A stretch of DNA of 64,000 nt from positions 186,001 through 250,000 of the forward strand of contig NZ_JACCJZ010000004.1 of the NCBI RefSeq assembly GCF_013425765.1, in the 5' to 3' direction. Source of the DNA: Luteimonas deserti (GTDB taxonomy: Bacteria > Pseudomonadota > Gammaproteobacteria > Xanthomonadales > Xanthomonadaceae). The position numbers and the translations under genes are program-made. The notes under the pieces are model-generated. The model had not been told where the DNA came from, did no database searches, and was given only the letters and a program-made list of their open reading frames with translations. Positions 25,710-34,011 of the stretch are shown in pieces. Each line of letters begins with the position of its first letter. Position 1 is the first letter of the stretch.

Positions 25710-27428
25710 TCACTCCGTGCGCAGGCGCAGGCCGACGACCAGCGGATCGTGGTCGGAGCTGCGCCACGGCCCGCGCGCTTCGCGCTCGCGCATGTCGGCC
25801 GGCTCGTCGGCATTGCTGTGCCATTTCGCCGCGCCGGCCACCCGTGCCGCCAGCGCGGGCGTCAGCAGCAGGTGATCCAGGCGCCCGGCCTGGCCGTCGA
25901 AGACGAAGCTGTGCGCGGGCGCGCCCGCCGCGGCGAAGGGATCCTGCCAGCCCGCGTCACGGAAGACCCGGATCGGGTCCTCCATGGCGTAGGCATTGAA
26001 ATCGCCGACCACCGCCACGTGCTCGCTGGCGCCGGTCGGTGCGGTCGCCAGCCAGTCCCGCAGGCGGCGAGCGGAGTCGGTGCGGGTGGCGTTCCAGCAG
26101 GCCTGACCGTCGCCGCGGTCGCGATCGGCGCCGTCGGCCTGGCCGCAGCCCTTGGACTTGAAGTGCACGGCGACCACGGTGAAGGCGGCCCCGTCCACGC
26201 CGCCGGCGTGCACCGGAACGAAGGCCTGCGCCAGCGGAACCCGGCTCAGGCGGTCGAAGGGCCCACCGGTCAGGGTGGCGGGGCGGCCGTCCGGTCGCAC
26301 CCGCGTGGCCCGGTAGATCAGTCCGACCCGGATCGCATCCGAACCCGGCCCGACGCCGGCGTCGACGAAGCGCCAGTCGCGCGCCGGCCCGGCTGCGTTG
26401 AGCGCATCCACCAGGTGGGCGATGCTCGAATCGCGGTCGAACCCGTCGTTTTCCAGTTCCATCAGCGCGGCGACGTCGGCATCGAGCGCGGCGATGGTGG
26501 TCACCAGCCCGTCGAGCTGGCGCGCGAGTTCGGCCGGCGTCGCCACGCCGCGCGGCGTCGGGAAGCCACCGCCGCGGCCGTCGCCATTGAACAGGTTCTC
26601 CAGATTGAACGCGGCGAGGCGCACGTCGCCGTCCACCCGGGGCGGCGCGGGGCGCGGCGCGGGCTGCACCTGGACGGGTGCGGTGAGCTGCAGCCGCCAG
26701 GCCCCGTGGCGGTGGTCCACGATGCCTTCGACGCCCGTGAGCACGCTGCCGCTGCGCAGGGCGCGCGCGGTCGCGGGGAGGTACCACGGCGCGCCGTCCT
26801 CGGGCGCGGCCTCGCGGCCGTCGTCGAGCAGCACGCGGCGCTGCGCGTTCGCGGCCTGGACCGTCGCGGCCTGCACGCCCGGGTGGGCGAGCTCGGTCGG
26901 GACGAACAGCCGACCGTCGAAGCTCGCGACCAGACTGCCGCGGCGGGCGAGATCGTGCTGGCCGCTGAGGGTCAACGGGGCCTCGATGCGGACCCAGCGG
27001 CCGGCGAGCGACGGCCAGTCCTCCGGCGGACCGGACAGGCGCAGCGGGGTCAGTGCGGGCGCCGGCGTCGCGAGGGTCTCGACCTTCGCGGGCTGCAGCG
27101 TGGGCAGTCCGTCCGCCCGGCGCAGTGCCCCGGTCACGCGGACGTGGGCGCCGGTCGCCGGGACCGGCTGGCCGTCCACCCCCTCGACGAACACAGCACG
27201 CGGCGCATCCCCGCGCGCGCCGGGCGACTCGACGAACCAGCCGCCGAGCCCATCGGCGAACGCGCCGGTCACCCGCCCCTCGAGCACGACGTCGGTGAGG
27301 CCGCCGACGCCCGCGGGCGTGTCGACCACGGGCGACGCGTCGGAGGCGGGCGCGGTGGCCCGGCACGCGGCCAGCAGTGCACAGGCCAGCAGGCTGGCGA
27401 GAAGACGGGGGCGAAGGCGGACGGACAT
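25710..27428 (-). CDS. Extracellular endonuclease/exonuclease/phosphatase protein (ExeM/NucH type), lipoprotein
   Basis: 572 residues. The N-terminus MSVRLRPRLLASLLACALLAAC has a lipobox at Cys22, so it is exported and probably lipid-anchored. Residues about 45-250 contain OB-fold-like modules (VVLEGRVTGAFADGLGGWFVE). The catalytic domain from about residue 270 has the endonuclease/exonuclease/phosphatase motifs: RLAAFNLENLFN, MELENDGF, VVAVHFKSKGCG, VVGDFNAYAMEDPI and the final SSDHDPLVVGL with the catalytic His/Asp. This matches exported nucleases of the ExeM/Xds group that degrade extracellular DNA. It ends 25 bases before the hydrolase gene. Confidence 0.9.
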   Translation of the reverse strand: MSVRLRPRLLASLLACALLAACRATAPASDASPVVDTPAGVGGLTDVVLEGRVTGAFADGLGGWFVESPGARGDAPRAVFVEGVDGQPVPATGAHVRVTGALRRADGLPTLQPAKVETLATPAPALTPLRLSGPPEDWPSLAGRWVRIEAPLTLSGQHDLARRGSLVASFDGRLFVPTELAHPGVQAATVQAANAQRRVLLDDGREAAPEDGAPWYLPATARALRSGSVLTGVEGIVDHRHGAWRLQLTAPVQVQPAPRPAPPRVDGDVRLAAFNLENLFNGDGRGGGFPTPRGVATPAELARQLDGLVTTIAALDADVAALMELENDGFDRDSSIAHLVDALNAAGPARDWRFVDAGVGPGSDAIRVGLIYRATRVRPDGRPATLTGGPFDRLSRVPLAQAFVPVHAGGVDGAAFTVVAVHFKSKGCGQADGADRDRGDGQACWNATRTDSARRLRDWLATAPTGASEHVAVVGDFNAYAMEDPIRVFRDAGWQDPFAAAGAPAHSFVFDGQAGRLDHLLLTPALAARVAGAAKWHSNADEPADMREREARGPWRSSDHDPLVVGLRLRTE

Positions 27429-27517
27429 GCTCGATCTCCAGCGACCGGCGGGGGCCGGATGCGACGACGCCGCCCGGGCGGGCGGCGTCTGGGGTGGGGC
27501 GGACGCCCGCAGGCGGC

Positions 27518-28033
27518 TTACTTGAGGTTGTCGACCATCCAGTCGACGGTGACCTGCATCTGCTCGTCCGACAGTGCCGGATTGCCTCCGCGCGCGGGCA
27601 TCACGCCGGCCTCGCCGACGAAGCCCTCGATGGAGTGGCGGTACAGCGTCTCGGTGCCCTGCGCCAGTCGCGCGGCCCACTGCGCGCGCACCAGGGTCGG
27701 CGCGCCGCCGGCGCCGGAGGTGTGGCAGCCGGCGCACAGGTTCTGGTAGATCGTGCCGCCGTCGAGCGTGCCGCCATAGGCGACCTGGGACGCCGCGGCC
27801 GCGGCCGCAGCGGCCGTGGCGGCCGCCTGGGACGCCGCACCGGTGGCCCCCGCATAGACCGCGCCGACCGGCGCGATCCGCGCCTCGGTCCGCTTGGCCA
27901 CATTGGGCGGCGTCTCGGTGGGCACGGACGAGTGCAGCATCCACGCGCCGATGATCAGCCCCAGCGTCACGATGCTCAGGAACACCAGGACGAGCGAGAA
28001 ACGCTTGAGGAATTCGAGATCGTAATTACGCAC
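27518..28033 (-). CDS. Membrane-anchored cytochrome c5-family protein
   Basis: 171 residues. The start is taken as GTG at 28033 because AAGGG lies seven bases upstream; ATG codons further up belong to unlikely N-termini. VRNYDLEFLKRFS leads into one transmembrane helix (about 15-35), then a spacer, an unusual alanine tract (about 80-100) and a single c-type heme domain with CAGCH near residue 116. The axial Met is probably in AGVMPARGG. It should carry electrons on the periplasmic side of the membrane, and is a candidate donor to the aa3 oxidase encoded in this window. Confidence 0.9.
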   Translation of the reverse strand: MRNYDLEFLKRFSLVLVFLSIVTLGLIIGAWMLHSSVPTETPPNVAKRTEARIAPVGAVYAGATGAASQAAATAAAAAAAASQVAYGGTLDGGTIYQNLCAGCHTSGAGGAPTLVRAQWAARLAQGTETLYRHSIEGFVGEAGVMPARGGNPALSDEQMQVTVDWMVDNLK

Positions 28034-28402
28034 GAAACACCCTTGGCGGCATGGCCGTCTGGCCACAGCTGCGGCCGAGTATACGGGCAGGGTTTCCAAC
28101 TTGTCTCCGGCCGGGGCGGCGCACGCGCGCGATGGCGCGGCGTGCGGGCGGGGCATCGGGAGGCGTTGCAAGGCGGCGACCGGCCGCGTGCGAACCGGCG
28201 GTGTCGCATGCGATCCACGCCGCCGGCGCACGGCGCGCCGTAGGCATGCAGGTGGCCAGGCAGGCCGCGGCGGTGACGTGCCGCCGAGCGCGGGGTACCT
28301 GGCGCGACCGGCGCGGCATCACGGTGGCCGTCGCCTGCGCGATGCGCTCGCCTCCGTGCATCTCGATGCGGACGGCGCCGTCCGCCACCGCCGCGCGCTG
28401 CG
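28034..28402. other. Gene-free stretch, 369 bases
   Basis: Between the cytochrome c5 start and the ETF dehydrogenase stop. Open frames are low-complexity. No terminator with a T run found. Confidence 0.5.
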
Positions 28403-30088
28403 CTACATCCCCGCGTAGTTCGGCCCGCCACCGCCCTGCGGCGCGACCCAGACGATGTTCTGGGTCGGATCCTTGATGTCGCAGGTCTTGCAGTGCACGC
28501 AGTTCTGCGCGTTGATCCGCAGGAACGGGCCGTCGGGGCCATCGAGGTATTCGTAGACCGCGGCCGGGCAGTAGCGCGCCTCGGGGCCGGCGTAGGTCGC
28601 CAGGTTCACATCCACCGGCACCGACGGATCCTTCAGCGTCAGATGCGCCGGCTGGTCCTCGTCGTGGTTGGTGCTCGACAGGTACACCGAACTCAGCCGG
28701 TCGAAGGTCAGCGTGCCGTCGGGCTTCGGGTATTCGATCTTCGTGTGCTGCGCCGCCGGTTCCAGGCAGGCGTGATCCGGGCGGTCGCGGTGGATCGTCC
28801 ACGGCGGCACGCGGATGCCGAGCTTGGGCAGCAGCCACTGTTCGATGCCGGTCATCAGCGTCGCGGTGGTGCGGCCTTTCTTGAACCACTGCTTGAAGTT
28901 CTTGGCCTGCGACAGCTCCGCATGCAGCCAGCTGGCCTCGAACGCCGTCGGATACGCGGACAGTTCATCGGCACTGCGGCCCTCGCCGAGTGCGGCGACC
29001 GCGGCCTCGGCGGCAAGCATGCCGGTCTTGATCGCGGCGTGGCTGCCCTTGATGCGGCTGGCGTTGAGCGTGCCGGCCTCGCAGCCGACGAAGGCGCCGC
29101 CGGGAAACACGAGCTTGGGAATCGACAGCAGGCCGCCGGCGGTGATCGAACGCGCGCCGTAGCCGACGCGCTTGCCGCCCTCGAGATACGTGCGGATCGC
29201 CGGATGCGTCTTGAAGCGCTGGAATTCCTCGAACGGACTCAGCCACGGGTTGCGGTAGTCGAGCCCGACGACGAGGCCGATCGCGACCTTGCCGTCCTCG
29301 GCGTGATAGATGAAGGAGCCGCCGTAGGTGTCGTCGGTCAGCGGCCAGCCGGCGGTGTGCACCACCAGGCCGGGTTCGTGCTTCGCCGGATCGACCTGCC
29401 AGAGTTCCTTGATGCCGATGCCATAGCTCTGCGGGTCGCGGCCTTCGTCGAGTGCGAACTTCGCGATCAGCTCGCGGCCCAGCTGGCCGCGCGAGCCCTC
29501 GGCGAAGATCGTGTACTTCGCCAGCAGTTCCATGCCGAGCTGGAATTCGGCCGTCGGCTCGCCGTCTTTGCCGACGCCGAGGTTGCCGGTGGCCACGCCG
29601 CGGACCACGCCCGCGTCGGTGTAGAGCACTTCGGCCGCGGCGAAGCCCGGGAAGATCTCCACCCCGAGACCTTCGGCCTGCGTGGCCAGCCAGCGCGTCA
29701 GTGCGCCGAGGCTGATGATGTAGTTGCCGTGGTTCTTGAAACAGTCGGGCAGGAAGAAATCGGGCGTGGACTTCGCGCCGGTCTCGTCGAGGAACAGGAA
29801 TTCGTCGCGGGTGACCGCCTGCTTCAGCGGTGCGCCCTTCTCCTTCCAGTCCGGGATCAGTTCGGTCAGCGCGCGCGGATCGACGATCGCACCCGAGAGG
29901 ATGTGCGCGCCCGGCTCGGAGCCTTTTTCCAGCACGCAGACCGAGACCTCGCGCCCCGCTTCGGCGGCCAGCTGTTTCAGGCGGATGGCGGTCGCCAGGC
30001 CGCCGGGGCCGGCGCCCACGACGACGACGTCGTACTCCATCGATTCGCGCGGGCCGTGGGTGTCGAGCAGGTGCTGGGGAGTCGTCAT
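28403..30088 (-). CDS. Electron transfer flavoprotein-ubiquinone oxidoreductase
   Basis: Passes electrons from ETF to ubiquinone, linking fatty acid and amino acid oxidation to respiration, on the inner face of the cytoplasmic membrane. 561 residues, complete. The FAD-binding Rossmann motif VVVVGAGPGGLATAIRLK is near residue 25, AHILSGAIVDPRAL near 65, and the [4Fe-4S] cluster cysteines are in AEARYCPAAVYEY and NCVHCKTCDIKDP at the C-terminus, four Cys in the expected spacing. Long family similarity throughout. It stands alone on the minus strand. Confidence 0.96.
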   Translation of the reverse strand: MTTPQHLLDTHGPRESMEYDVVVVGAGPGGLATAIRLKQLAAEAGREVSVCVLEKGSEPGAHILSGAIVDPRALTELIPDWKEKGAPLKQAVTRDEFLFLDETGAKSTPDFFLPDCFKNHGNYIISLGALTRWLATQAEGLGVEIFPGFAAAEVLYTDAGVVRGVATGNLGVGKDGEPTAEFQLGMELLAKYTIFAEGSRGQLGRELIAKFALDEGRDPQSYGIGIKELWQVDPAKHEPGLVVHTAGWPLTDDTYGGSFIYHAEDGKVAIGLVVGLDYRNPWLSPFEEFQRFKTHPAIRTYLEGGKRVGYGARSITAGGLLSIPKLVFPGGAFVGCEAGTLNASRIKGSHAAIKTGMLAAEAAVAALGEGRSADELSAYPTAFEASWLHAELSQAKNFKQWFKKGRTTATLMTGIEQWLLPKLGIRVPPWTIHRDRPDHACLEPAAQHTKIEYPKPDGTLTFDRLSSVYLSSTNHDEDQPAHLTLKDPSVPVDVNLATYAGPEARYCPAAVYEYLDGPDGPFLRINAQNCVHCKTCDIKDPTQNIVWVAPQGGGGPNYAGM

Positions 30089-30194
30089 CGTTGCCTTGGG
30101 CGGTGTGCCTGGGTGACGGGCGGGCCAGCATCGCAGCCGGCACGCGATGGTTGCGTGGGCGGGCGAGTGTAACGCGGGGTCCGCGGGTGCCCGC

Positions 30195-30518
30195 TCAGCG
30201 CGGCCGGGCGGGGAACGGGAACGGCGTGACCACCTTCTCGCCCGATTCCGCGTCACGGATGGCCGACTGGCCCTTCTTCTCGACATCCTCGATCCGCAGC
30301 ACGCTCTGCATCGGCAGGTGCAGGGTGCGGGTATTGCGGAACTCGTCGCGCAGGCGTTCCTCGGTCGGGTCGACCACGAGGCCGTCGTGCACGTCGAACA
30401 CCAGGTCCGACACCTCGACGAAGCCCCACAGCCGCCCGCTCTCCACGCGCTGCGCATACAGCTCGTAGACCTTGCCGTGGCTGAGGAAGGTGACCTTGTG
30501 CAGCGTCCTGGCAGTCAT
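30195..30518 (-). CDS. DUF1820 family protein
   Basis: 107 residues, small cytoplasmic protein of unknown function. The family pattern is clear: KVTFLSHGKVYELYAQRV, WGFVEVSDLVFD, GLVVDPTEERLRDEF, LHLPMQSVLRIEDVEKKG. It is widespread in gammaproteobacteria, usually single-copy. It ends about 107 bases before the ETF dehydrogenase start on the same strand. Confidence 0.88.
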   Translation of the reverse strand: MTARTLHKVTFLSHGKVYELYAQRVESGRLWGFVEVSDLVFDVHDGLVVDPTEERLRDEFRNTRTLHLPMQSVLRIEDVEKKGQSAIRDAESGEKVVTPFPFPARPR

Positions 30519-30602
30519 GCGGGCAGTCTACGGGCGTCGGGTGGTGCGGACGGAGGTGGCGACGGTGCAGGCGTTTCCCAATCCCCGGATCCTGCGTGGC
30601 AC

Positions 30603-31301
30603 TCAATACCCCTTGAGCCGGCGCAGGCGCTGCCCGATCGCATGCCGCGACACGAGGGCGAACACGATGCCGAGCAGGAAGCCCGCCACGTGCGCCGCCC
30701 AGGCCACCGCGCCGTAGGCCGGCCCGATGTAGGCGAAGAACACCTGCAGCACCGCCCAGATGCCGATCAGCAGCGATGCCGGCGCGCGCACGAATTCCAG
30801 GAACAGGCCCAGCGGTACCACCACGCCGAGGCGCGCGCGGGGAAACAGCGCCAGATAGGCCCCGATCAGCGCCGAGACCGCGCCGCTCGCGCCGATGATG
30901 AGACGGTCGGGCGTGCCGATCGCCAGCACCGCGGCGAGGTTGGCGAGCGCGCCGCCGATCAGGAACAGCACCAGCAGGCGCCAGGCGCCCATCAGGCGTT
31001 CGGCGGGCAGGCCGAAGATCAGCAGGAACACCAGGTTGCCGAGCAGATGCGCCCAGTCGGCGTGCAGGAACAGGGCCGTGACCAGGCGCAGCCACGGACC
31101 GGGATCGAGCCAGTTGACCTGCACGCCGTCGGCGCCGACCGGTGTGCCGTACAACGCACCCCAGTCGAGCAGCAGCGTGTAGTGATCGCTGGCCGAGCGG
31201 GTCACCGCCCACAGGAAGGCCAGCCACAGCACCGCGCACAGCATCGGCACGGCCCAGCGCAGCGGGGCCTTGGCACGTCGGTGGGGGATGGAAATGAACA
31301 T
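30603..31301 (-). CDS. Rhomboid-family intramembrane serine protease
   Basis: 232 residues with six or seven predicted transmembrane segments. Cleaves membrane proteins within the bilayer. The catalytic Ser is in GASGAVSALIGAY (about residue 135), and the partner His in AAHVAGFLLG (about residue 204). LFLHADWAHLLGNLVFLLIFG is the family signature around the second helix. Both catalytic residues are present, so it should be active. It is divergent from fadL, with about 215 bases between the starts. Confidence 0.92.
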   Translation of the reverse strand: MFISIPHRRAKAPLRWAVPMLCAVLWLAFLWAVTRSASDHYTLLLDWGALYGTPVGADGVQVNWLDPGPWLRLVTALFLHADWAHLLGNLVFLLIFGLPAERLMGAWRLLVLFLIGGALANLAAVLAIGTPDRLIIGASGAVSALIGAYLALFPRARLGVVVPLGLFLEFVRAPASLLIGIWAVLQVFFAYIGPAYGAVAWAAHVAGFLLGIVFALVSRHAIGQRLRRLKGY

Positions 31302-31517
31302 CGCGGGCCATTGTCGGCCGCCGCCGAGGACGCGGTAAAGCGCGGCGCGCGCCGCGGCGTCCGGCGGGTGGCGCACTGCGTCCGGACGGGGAGGTACGGT
31401 ATAGTCCGCGCGCGCCGCGTTCGGGAGGGGATGTCCGGAAGCTGACGACGACCAAGGGGGGCCGGGTCGCGTCCGCGGAGCATCCACTACATGCCTCATT
31501 CGGAGAGAACGCGACAC

Positions 31518-32846
31518 ATGGCTACCACCCCCCGCATCATCCAGTGCACCGCGCTGGCACTCGGCGTCGCCGGCGCGCTGGCCTTCGCCGCCCCGGCGCA
31601 CGCTGCCGGCTTCCAGCTCAAGGAAAACAGCGTCAAGTCGCAGGGCACGTCCTTCGCCGGCACCGCCGCGAAGACCGGCGACAGCTCGGTCGTGACCAAC
31701 AATCCGGCCGTGATGACCCAGTTCGACCGCACCACCGTGCAGGCCGACCTGACCGTCATCGACCTCAACTATGAATTCCAGGGCAGCGGCACCGATCCGC
31801 TCGGCCGTCCGCTGACCGGCGGCAACGGCGGCAACGCCGGCGACGTCACCCCGGTGCCGGCGCTGTCGGTCGTGCACAAGCTCGACAACGGCGTCGCCCT
31901 CGGCGCGATGATCAGCGCCCCGTTCGGCCTGAAGACCGAATACGACGCGGGCTGGGTCGGCCGCTACGCCGCGCAGACTTCGGACGTGCGGATCGTGGAC
32001 CTGACCCTGTCGGGTGCGATCGACATCAGCGACCGCTTCTCGGTGGGCCTGGGCGTGATCGCCTCGCGCGCCGACGTGACCCTGTCGCGCGCCGTCGATT
32101 TCGGCGGCCTGCTGGCCGGTGCCCGTGTTCCGGGCTTCCTGCCGGGCAGCGCTGACGGCCTGGCCGAGATCCAGGGTGACGACAACGGCTTCGGCTGGCT
32201 GGTCGGCGCGCATTTCCGTCCGACCGATACCGTGTCGGTCGGCGTCAGCTACCGCTCCGAAATCGACTACGAGCTGGCCGGCACCGCCGACTGGACCGTG
32301 CCGGGCAATGCCGCCGCGGTGCTGGGCCAGGCGCAGCCGGGTCTGTTTCTCGACGGCCCCGGCGGCGCCGACCTGACCACCCCGTCGATCCTCAACATCG
32401 GCGCGACCTGGCAGGTCACCGATGCGCTGATGCTGTCGGCCACCTATGCCGAGACCGGCTGGTCGTCGCTGCGCGAAGTGCGTATCCAGTTCGAGAACCC
32501 GGATCCGGACTCGGTCGAGCCCTTCGAATGGCGTGACACCTACTTCGCCGCCCTCGGCGCCGAATACGCGCTCAACGAGACCTGGACGCTGCGTGGCGGC
32601 GTCGCGTACGACGAAACCCCGACCAGCCTCCAGCACCGCACCCCGCGCCTGCCCGATGCCAACCGCATCTTCTATTCGGTCGGCGCGACCTGGGCGATGA
32701 GCGACGCGTTCGACGTCAACTTCGCCTACACCCGCATCGAGCCGCGCAGCCCGCGGATCGACACCACCAGCGGCGGCAGCCGCGTCGCCGGCGGCTTCGA
32801 CGGCAACGCCAACCTGTTCGGCGTGTCGGCGCAGTACCGCTTCTGA
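31518..32846 (+). CDS. fadL: Long-chain fatty acid outer membrane transporter FadL family
   Basis: A 14-stranded outer membrane beta-barrel for hydrophobic substrates. 442 residues: signal peptide to about residue 30 (FAAPAHAA), then AGFQLKENSVKSQGTSFAGTAA, which includes the N-terminal plug with the conserved NPA in TNNPAVMTQFD. Many alternating hydrophobic/polar strands follow, and the protein ends in QYRF, the Phe needed for barrel insertion. GGAGAG lies about ten bases upstream of the ATG. A TATAGT box at 31400 is a possible -10 element, though the matching -35 is poor. A strong terminator follows. Confidence 0.94.
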   Translation: MATTPRIIQCTALALGVAGALAFAAPAHAAGFQLKENSVKSQGTSFAGTAAKTGDSSVVTNNPAVMTQFDRTTVQADLTVIDLNYEFQGSGTDPLGRPLTGGNGGNAGDVTPVPALSVVHKLDNGVALGAMISAPFGLKTEYDAGWVGRYAAQTSDVRIVDLTLSGAIDISDRFSVGLGVIASRADVTLSRAVDFGGLLAGARVPGFLPGSADGLAEIQGDDNGFGWLVGAHFRPTDTVSVGVSYRSEIDYELAGTADWTVPGNAAAVLGQAQPGLFLDGPGGADLTTPSILNIGATWQVTDALMLSATYAETGWSSLREVRIQFENPDPDSVEPFEWRDTYFAALGAEYALNETWTLRGGVAYDETPTSLQHRTPRLPDANRIFYSVGATWAMSDAFDVNFAYTRIEPRSPRIDTTSGGSRVAGGFDGNANLFGVSAQYRF

Positions 32847-32872
32847 TCCTCCGGATCGACGCGACATGGAGA

Positions 32873-32898
32873 GCCCCGCTTCGGCGGGGCGTTTTTTT
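32873..32898 (+). terminator. Rho-independent terminator after fadL
   Basis: GCCCCGC pairs perfectly with GCGGGGC around a TTCG tetraloop, followed by G and seven T residues. It is 26 bases past the stop codon and is a textbook strong terminator. Confidence 0.95.
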
Positions 32899-32936
32899 AC
32901 GGTCCGCCGGAACCCGCTGCGGCGTCGGGACCTTAC

Positions 32937-32964
32937 CGCTGCAGGCACCTGCATGCCTGCAGCG
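32937..32964. repeat. Perfect 11-bp palindrome with six-base loop
   Basis: CGCTGCAGGCA pairs with TGCCTGCAGCG around CCTGCA. No T run follows. The role is unknown. Confidence 0.7.
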
Positions 32965-33408
32965 CGGCGATGCGGGGCACGATCGGTCGCGCACATCGCC
33001 GCACACGACGCATCGCGCACGCGGGCGCCTGCGTCTCGAGGGCCGCGGCGATGTGCGCCCCGGCGTGTCATGCGGGACCGGCCTGCAGTCACTGGCCCGG
33101 GGCCTCGGCGGGCGGCCGTGCGCCCTCGCCGCGCGCGACCGCGCGCGGCAACGAAGCCGCGCCTTCGCGCAGCGGCGGGTGGCTCGCACCAGGCAGCGGT
33201 CCGTCCTACGCCGTGGCATCGCGTCACGTCCAGCGCGCGGTGCGGATGCGCCGGGCCGCGCGGCACGCGGCACGTCTGCCGACCTCGACGCGCGCCCACG
33301 GCGGGTCGGTCCCTGCCGGCCGCCGATGACGCCGGGGCACCTGACCGCAGTGCAGACTGCGCGGGTCCAACGTCGGCATGCCCGGCGCCACCCGTCCGGC
33401 ATCCACTG

Positions 33409-33963
33409 ATGATCCCGTCCGATGATCGCCGTCCTTCCGGGCACCACGCGCCATCAGCGACGCCCTGGCCGGGCCTGAGCGCGCACGACACCCTGACCGT
33501 CCCGGTGTGCGGCCCCGACTGGGCCTTGCCGTGCGGCGAGCGCATCGTCGACGGTCTGGTCTTCGTACCCAAGGCCGAGCTGCACATCACCCTGGCCGGG
33601 CGCGATGCGATCGCCGCGATCCGGGCCCGGCATGGCGGACCCGGCGCCGAGACATTGCTGCGCAGCGCCTTCGCCGCGTGCGACTGGCGCTACCGGCGCA
33701 CGCGGCGCTTCCTGCGTCTGCGCAGACCGCAACCGCCCGGGCCGGATGCCGGATCGATCATCGAGCTGCTCGAGTTGCCGGGCCTCGCGACGTTCTACCG
33801 CGCGCTCGCCGACACCGGCACACCGCGCCCCGTGCCGCCGGCGCACGTGACCCTGTGGACCCATGCGAGGCCCCAGGGCATCGGGGTCGCGGACTCCGAT
33901 GCCCTGGCGGCACTGTGCGTACGCGAGGTGTCGTTGGACGAACTCGGGCTCACGCGCATTTGA
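33409..33963 (+). CDS. 2H-phosphoesterase-like protein
   Basis: 184 residues from the ATG at 33409; the start is uncertain because no ribosome binding site is visible. Two HxT motifs, AELHITLAG near residue 63 and PAHVTLWTH near 150, are spaced as in the 2H phosphoesterase superfamily (2'-5' RNA ligase/cyclic phosphodiesterase). The region between is helical and Arg-rich. Such proteins act on 2',3'-cyclic phosphate ends of RNA or on small cyclic nucleotides; the substrate here is unknown. It converges on the GGDEF-EAL gene. Confidence 0.7.
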   Translation: MIPSDDRRPSGHHAPSATPWPGLSAHDTLTVPVCGPDWALPCGERIVDGLVFVPKAELHITLAGRDAIAAIRARHGGPGAETLLRSAFAACDWRYRRTRRFLRLRRPQPPGPDAGSIIELLELPGLATFYRALADTGTPRPVPPAHVTLWTHARPQGIGVADSDALAALCVREVSLDELGLTRI

Positions 33964-34011
33964 GCACGTCCCGAGCGTGCACGCCGCACGCGCCGCGCGC
34001 CCCGCGGGACG

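Larger units (their letters stand above)
32847..33408. other. Spacer with terminator and palindrome, no gene
   Basis: 560 bases downstream of fadL. It holds the fadL terminator (32873-32898) and a perfect 11-bp palindrome (32937-32964); the rest shows no gene, only GC-rich low-complexity open frames on both strands. Confidence 0.6.
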
